Source of the DNA: Bacteroidota bacterium
GTDB lineage: Bacteria; Bacteroidota; Bacteroidia; Bacteroidales; Bacteroidaceae
Direction of reading: 5' to 3'
DNA length: 64,000 bases
Assembly (NCBI GenBank): GCA_023458215.1
Contig: JAEXAJ010000231.1
Coordinates: forward strand, 1-64,000
The notes beneath the pieces are model-generated. The model searched no databases. It was not told the DNA's origin and saw only the letters and a list, made by a program, of their open reading frames with translations. A program made the translations under genes and the position numbers. Position 1 is the stretch's first letter. Each line of letters begins with the position of its first letter. Below, in pieces: positions 60,334 through 64,000 of this stretch.

Positions 60334-62115
60334 CTAGTAGCCGGGATTCTGTATCAACAGATTGTTTTTATTCATCTCATCGAGATAAATCGGCATAAAA
60401 TAAGACTTGTCGTTCCACTTTCTTTCCTGCACTTGAATAATCTTATAGGTAGGTTCTTGTGAGCCATAAGCATACCGGATATCAATTCCCTGAGCAGGTT
60501 TAAGGACATCAGGGGCAATCATCCAGCGACGGATATCAAAATAACGATGCTGCTCGTATGCCAGTTCTATCTTCCGTTCATTACGATAATGCTCCATCAG
60601 CACATCCCCTTTTTCGGTAGAAGGTATGTCCGGCATGCCGGCACGTTTACGAATCAGGTTGATAGTCTGGCGGGCTTCGTCTTCCTCACCCAGTTCGAGG
60701 CAGGCTTCGGCATAATTCAGTAATACTTCGGCATAGCGTATCTGGCGCCAGGGATAGGGTTGCTTGTCGTACTGATGGTTGACAGAAGGATCAAGAAACT
60801 TACGCATATAATAGCCTGTATAGGTTCCGTTCCAGTCTTCGATCGGTCCCTGACGGGTATCCAATCCCGCGCTATAACTGCCATCGGCTTGTTGGTAAAA
60901 TGCGGTCTGTACAATACCGTCGGGATCGGAGCCGATGGCATCGTCAGGACGCTGGCGCCAATGAGAACCATTGTACATTATACTGGCATAGAAACGAGGA
61001 TCTCTATTTTCATAAGGACGAGCGGCTTGCCGGGGATTGGACCAGCTGAACTTTGTTCCATCGTTCATTTCGTAAGAATCGACCAGCTGACCGGTCGGTG
61101 TATTGCCTCCCCAACCGTGGAAGCCATTCGGGCTATTGAACAACCCTACACGAGGCAACTGGAAGTCGCCACTATTGTGATTGACATAATCATAATACTG
61201 CAACATGATGTCTTCGTCCGAATTGTGGCATAGAAAGATATCGACATAGTTCCGTGACGCTTCATCCATGCTTGCCCATCCTCCGGCTTCACCATACAAG
61301 TGATAGATGCCTAAGTTCATAACTGCCTTGGCTGCTTCCTTCGCTTTACGCCAACGCTCGGTGCGGTCACCGCTCACATAGCCTATCAATTCGGGATTTT
61401 TGTAGTCTGAAGCCCACTGCGATTGCGATACATACAAATCGCTTGCCGCATAGAGCAGGACACGGGCTTTCAATGCCAGGGCGGCACCTTTCGTAGCACG
61501 TGCCTTATCCCCGGTAAGAGGCAAAGCAGCGGCAGCGGCATCCAGGTCTTTTACAATGAAGTCGACAGTTTCTTCGAAGGTATTGCGAGCTACCAGCAAT
61601 TCGTCGGACGGTGTATAAGACTTCTCAATCAAAGGTACCCCACCCCACTGGCTCATCAACCAATAATAGAAATAAGCACGCAGGTAATGCACCTCTCCTT
61701 TCAGACGATCGACCGCATCGCCTTCCAACGCATACTTTTCGGCATTCTCGAAGAAGATGTTACAGGAACGAATGTTTTTATAGAGATTGTTCCAGTTGAT
61801 GTTGTGGAAAGTCATAATCCAGAAGTTAGGAGCAAGTATGCCTTGATAACTGGGACTTAACTCGCTCATCACGACCGGTTGGCTTTCCCATGCCCAAACC
61901 TCCATAGACTCGTCACAGAGTGAAGAGAGCATGACGGTGTGGAATCCCCACTTCTGCCCTTCATAGATGTTGTTTACAAAAGCGGTAATCAGGGATTCGT
62001 CGGTCCATACCACAGCATCCGAGTAACGGTCCACCGGGTCTACGTTCAGGAAGTTGTCGTTGCATGCCGTCAATGTCAGGCATACCAACAGGATCAGTTT
62101 ATATAAATGTTTCAT
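60334..62115 (-). CDS. SusD/RagB-family nutrient-binding lipoprotein
   Basis: A 593-residue surface lipoprotein (lipobox LTAC, then NDNFLNVDPVDRYSD, the classical SusD opening). The TPR scaffold is recognisable from RLKGEVHYLRAYFYYWLMSQ, GGVPLIEKSYTP and the C-terminal YAEVLLNYAEACLELGEEDE and YRNERKIELAYEQHRYFDIR. It binds glycan at the cell surface and caps the SusC transporter. It starts 12 bp after susC; a terminator follows. The ligand cannot be read, but the nearby GH27 enzyme points to galactosides. Confidence 0.95.
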   Translation of the reverse strand: MKHLYKLILLVCLTLTACNDNFLNVDPVDRYSDAVVWTDESLITAFVNNIYEGQKWGFHTVMLSSLCDESMEVWAWESQPVVMSELSPSYQGILAPNFWIMTFHNINWNNLYKNIRSCNIFFENAEKYALEGDAVDRLKGEVHYLRAYFYYWLMSQWGGVPLIEKSYTPSDELLVARNTFEETVDFIVKDLDAAAAALPLTGDKARATKGAALALKARVLLYAASDLYVSQSQWASDYKNPELIGYVSGDRTERWRKAKEAAKAVMNLGIYHLYGEAGGWASMDEASRNYVDIFLCHNSDEDIMLQYYDYVNHNSGDFQLPRVGLFNSPNGFHGWGGNTPTGQLVDSYEMNDGTKFSWSNPRQAARPYENRDPRFYASIMYNGSHWRQRPDDAIGSDPDGIVQTAFYQQADGSYSAGLDTRQGPIEDWNGTYTGYYMRKFLDPSVNHQYDKQPYPWRQIRYAEVLLNYAEACLELGEEDEARQTINLIRKRAGMPDIPSTEKGDVLMEHYRNERKIELAYEQHRYFDIRRWMIAPDVLKPAQGIDIRYAYGSQEPTYKIIQVQERKWNDKSYFMPIYLDEMNKNNLLIQNPGY

Positions 62116-62127
62116 GTCTTTCGGTTT

Positions 62128-64000
62128 TTAAAAAGTAAGATTAATGCCAAAGTTGATTACTTTATTCAAAGGGTAGTTATAGCCGGAACCGCTGGTGTTT
62201 TCAGGATCGTAGTCTTTCATATCCGGACTGAAGGTCAGCAAGTTGTAGGCATTGATGTAGACACGTACATGTTCGATGCCGGCTTTCTTGCTCCATACGG
62301 AAGGTACGGTATACCCCAGTTCGATGTTTTTCAGACGCACGTAGTCGGTCTTGTGCAACCAAAAGGTGTTCTGCTGGTTGACGAAGTACTCGTTGCTGCG
62401 GTTGTAGGTTCGGGGATAGGAAGCAGACGGGTTGTCTTCGGTCCAACGATTGTCGTAGAAGCTCTTCAGGTAATTGGCAAAGTCACCCGATTCGGTAGTC
62501 TGATAGAACACACCGCCGAAGGCGCCTTGCAGCAGGCAAGAAAGGTCGAAGTCCTTGTAACCAAGATCAATATTCAAACCTCCTGTAAAACGCGGTGTGC
62601 GACTTTTATCATTTCGCACACGGTCGTTGCCGTCTATTATTTGGTTGCCATCCACATCTTTAAAGATGATATCTCCCGGACGCGCTCCGGCCCAATGGGG
62701 ATAAGCGTCGATTTCAGCTTGATTCTTGAAGATGCCGATGGCTTCATAATAAAGCCCTGAATTGATAGGTTTGCCGGTAGACTTCTGATATTCGGGTGTT
62801 CCGGCGGCTTCATCCCAAAAGAGTATCTTGTTCTTGGCATATACGCCGTTCAGGTTTACACCCAAGCGGAAGTCATTAAAGCGTTTCCGATAATCGATAT
62901 TGAAGTCTACGCCTTGGTTCTGTACTTCGCCCAGGTTTTCATCGGGCAACAATAATCCCGATGTCGAAGGTACGGAAGCATTACGTTTCCATAGAATGTC
63001 GGTGCGCTTGTTGTGGAAATAGTCGATGGTCACTGCCAAATCGCCTTGCAGGAATTGCAGGTCGATACCGATATTCTTTTGTGTAGCAGTTTCCCAGGTT
63101 ACATTCTGATTGGGGGCAACTCCTTCTTTCAGGGCTTGATTCAGCGTAGCGCCGTTGTTGGTCACAAACATCAAATCATTAAAGGTATAGGCTGCGAGGT
63201 ATTGATAAGGATCAATCATATCGTTACCCGTCTGCCCCCATGAAGCACGTACTTTGGCAAAAGAGACGAAAGGAAGGGCTTTCTTCCAAAAGTTTTCTTC
63301 GGAAATGACGTAACCCAAAGACACACCCGGAAAGAAACCGAACTTATTGGAGCGATCAAAGATATAAGAACCCTGATAACGCCATACAAACTCTGCCAGA
63401 TATTTGGATTTATAAGCATAGTTGACGCGTCCGAAATAATTCAAACGGGCTTCTTTATAGGCAGTACCCGTATTATTCATCTCGCTCTGACCTCCGGCAA
63501 ACAGCTGGTCGATAGAAGCCGAGAGGAAATAGCGTCGGAAAGCTTCAAAAGAATCACCATCCTTGGTAATACGTTCCACACCTGCCAGAATATTTATATC
63601 GTGAACATTGGCAAATGTACGGGTATAATTGGCAATGCCACTCAACAACACACCCAAGTTATCTTCCATTGACTCGGTAAGGCGCGGATCACTAAATCCT
63701 TTTTTACCTTCCACAAGTGCAGGCTGACCGTTGGCATCCTTGGAGCTACCATCCCATGAATACAGATACCAAGGTTTTTGCCAGATTTTACGGAAGCGGA
63801 AACTTTTATCCAAAGAAGCCGTTGCCTTGAGCGAAAGACCTTCGACGTATGGGACCTTTATATTCACGCCGAAATCGCCATTGAGCACATAACGTTTGTC
63901 TCTTTCGTAACCCGTCTGATTGGTACAGATCACCACAGGATTATCACCAAATTCGATATCCGGACCGGGCAAGCCGTTGGGCCAGTAAGCGGGAGAGTTT
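62128..64000 (-). CDS. SusC/RagA-family TonB-linked outer membrane transporter (5' partial)
   Basis: The frame runs off the right edge; 624 residues of the C-terminal barrel part are present. The visible part starts NSPAYWPNGLPGPDIEFGDN and contains VLNGDFGVNIKVPYVEGLSL, SASIDQLFAGG, VRASWGQTGNDMIDPYQYLA, the FFPGVSLGYVISEENFWK segment and the SusC C-terminus PLNKVINFGINLTF. It imports oligosaccharides with energy from TonB. The plug domain and carboxypeptidase-like N-terminal domain lie outside the window. It is co-transcribed with susD. Confidence 0.95.
   Translation of the reverse strand, partial: NSPAYWPNGLPGPDIEFGDNPVVICTNQTGYERDKRYVLNGDFGVNIKVPYVEGLSLKATASLDKSFRFRKIWQKPWYLYSWDGSSKDANGQPALVEGKKGFSDPRLTESMEDNLGVLLSGIANYTRTFANVHDINILAGVERITKDGDSFEAFRRYFLSASIDQLFAGGQSEMNNTGTAYKEARLNYFGRVNYAYKSKYLAEFVWRYQGSYIFDRSNKFGFFPGVSLGYVISEENFWKKALPFVSFAKVRASWGQTGNDMIDPYQYLAAYTFNDLMFVTNNGATLNQALKEGVAPNQNVTWETATQKNIGIDLQFLQGDLAVTIDYFHNKRTDILWKRNASVPSTSGLLLPDENLGEVQNQGVDFNIDYRKRFNDFRLGVNLNGVYAKNKILFWDEAAGTPEYQKSTGKPINSGLYYEAIGIFKNQAEIDAYPHWAGARPGDIIFKDVDGNQIIDGNDRVRNDKSRTPRFTGGLNIDLGYKDFDLSCLLQGAFGGVFYQTTESGDFANYLKSFYDNRWTEDNPSASYPRTYNRSNEYFVNQQNTFWLHKTDYVRLKNIELGYTVPSVWSKKAGIEHVRVYINAYNLLTFSPDMKDYDPENTSGSGYNYPLNKVINFGINLTF

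Noticed and set aside
1..64000. Search for rRNA genes, CRISPR arrays, complete insertion sequences and phage structural genes.
   Set aside because: None was seen. The only mobile-type genes are the fimbrial recombinase and the short methylase/helicase-like remnant at 46.6 kb.

Overview
This window looks like a chromosomal segment of a gut Bacteroides (or a very close Bacteroidales relative). The evidence is the abundance of short-signal lipoproteins with SCS/GCS lipoboxes, a SusC/SusD pair, fimbrillin-type pili genes, NigD-like and DUF3575/DUF3868 proteins, a 'smalltalk' micro-ORF next to a Bacteroidetes HU protein, and many promoters with the Bacteroidales -7 box TAnnTTTG.

Layout. 1-5.8 kb: a partial membrane-linked AraC regulator, then an apparent operon of a stand-alone LytTR protein, a small lipoprotein, a BMP-like binding lipoprotein and a binding-domain/caspase-fold fusion lipoprotein. 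5.0-11.2 kb: housekeeping genes (MarC, DUF5672, tRNA-Ser, pflB, pflA). 11.3-24.8 kb: ECF sigma factor with an envelope partner, a NigD-like lipoprotein, a hybrid sensor kinase, an RND efflux operon and a LytS/LytTR pair. 24.8-26.8 kb: a C-terminally shortened AAA-ATPase and an HU/smalltalk operon. 27.0-39.4 kb: a fimbrial operon on the minus strand, described below. 39.5-46.5 kb: a structured RNA-like leader plus an unknown protein, a frameshifted fimbrillin, a GH2 beta-mannosidase, thioredoxin and DUF3592 genes. 46.5-54.6 kb: a decaying redox island beside a tRNA-Ser, with one AraC regulator, intact flavin/NAD enzymes and at least four genes with large deletions. 54.8-64 kb: glutamine synthetase, GH27 alpha-galactosidase, a TPR sensor kinase and SusD/SusC (SusC runs off the right edge).

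Most interesting system. The fimbrial operon (Rrf2-like protein, DUF3575, DUF3868, FimA-like pilin, a 57-aa lipoprotein, two further fimbrillins, and two tandem 830-840-aa lipoproteins) has no promoter of its own in the present orientation. It begins 30 bp from a 309-bp segment bounded by perfect 20-bp inverted repeats. The segment carries a TAnnTTTG promoter box that now points away from the operon, and a tyrosine recombinase gene sits directly beside it. The last two genes end in a C-type-lectin-like domain. Between the two copies, substitutions there cluster in the first two bases of codons whose third base is kept, which is the pattern left by adenine-directed mutagenesis in diversity-generating retroelements (DGRs). 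No reverse transcriptase or template repeat is in the window. The locus therefore looks like a phase-variable pilus whose predicted tip adhesins are diversified by a DGR acting in trans.

Other structural observations: two long hairpins with different arms but a shared loop motif (11.2 and 22.9 kb), a 120-bp palindrome upstream of pflB, a multi-hairpin leader at 39.5 kb, and a 41-bp conserved box at identical distance from two promoters in the redox island, a likely operator of its AraC protein. All functional assignments come from reading motifs; no database search was run.
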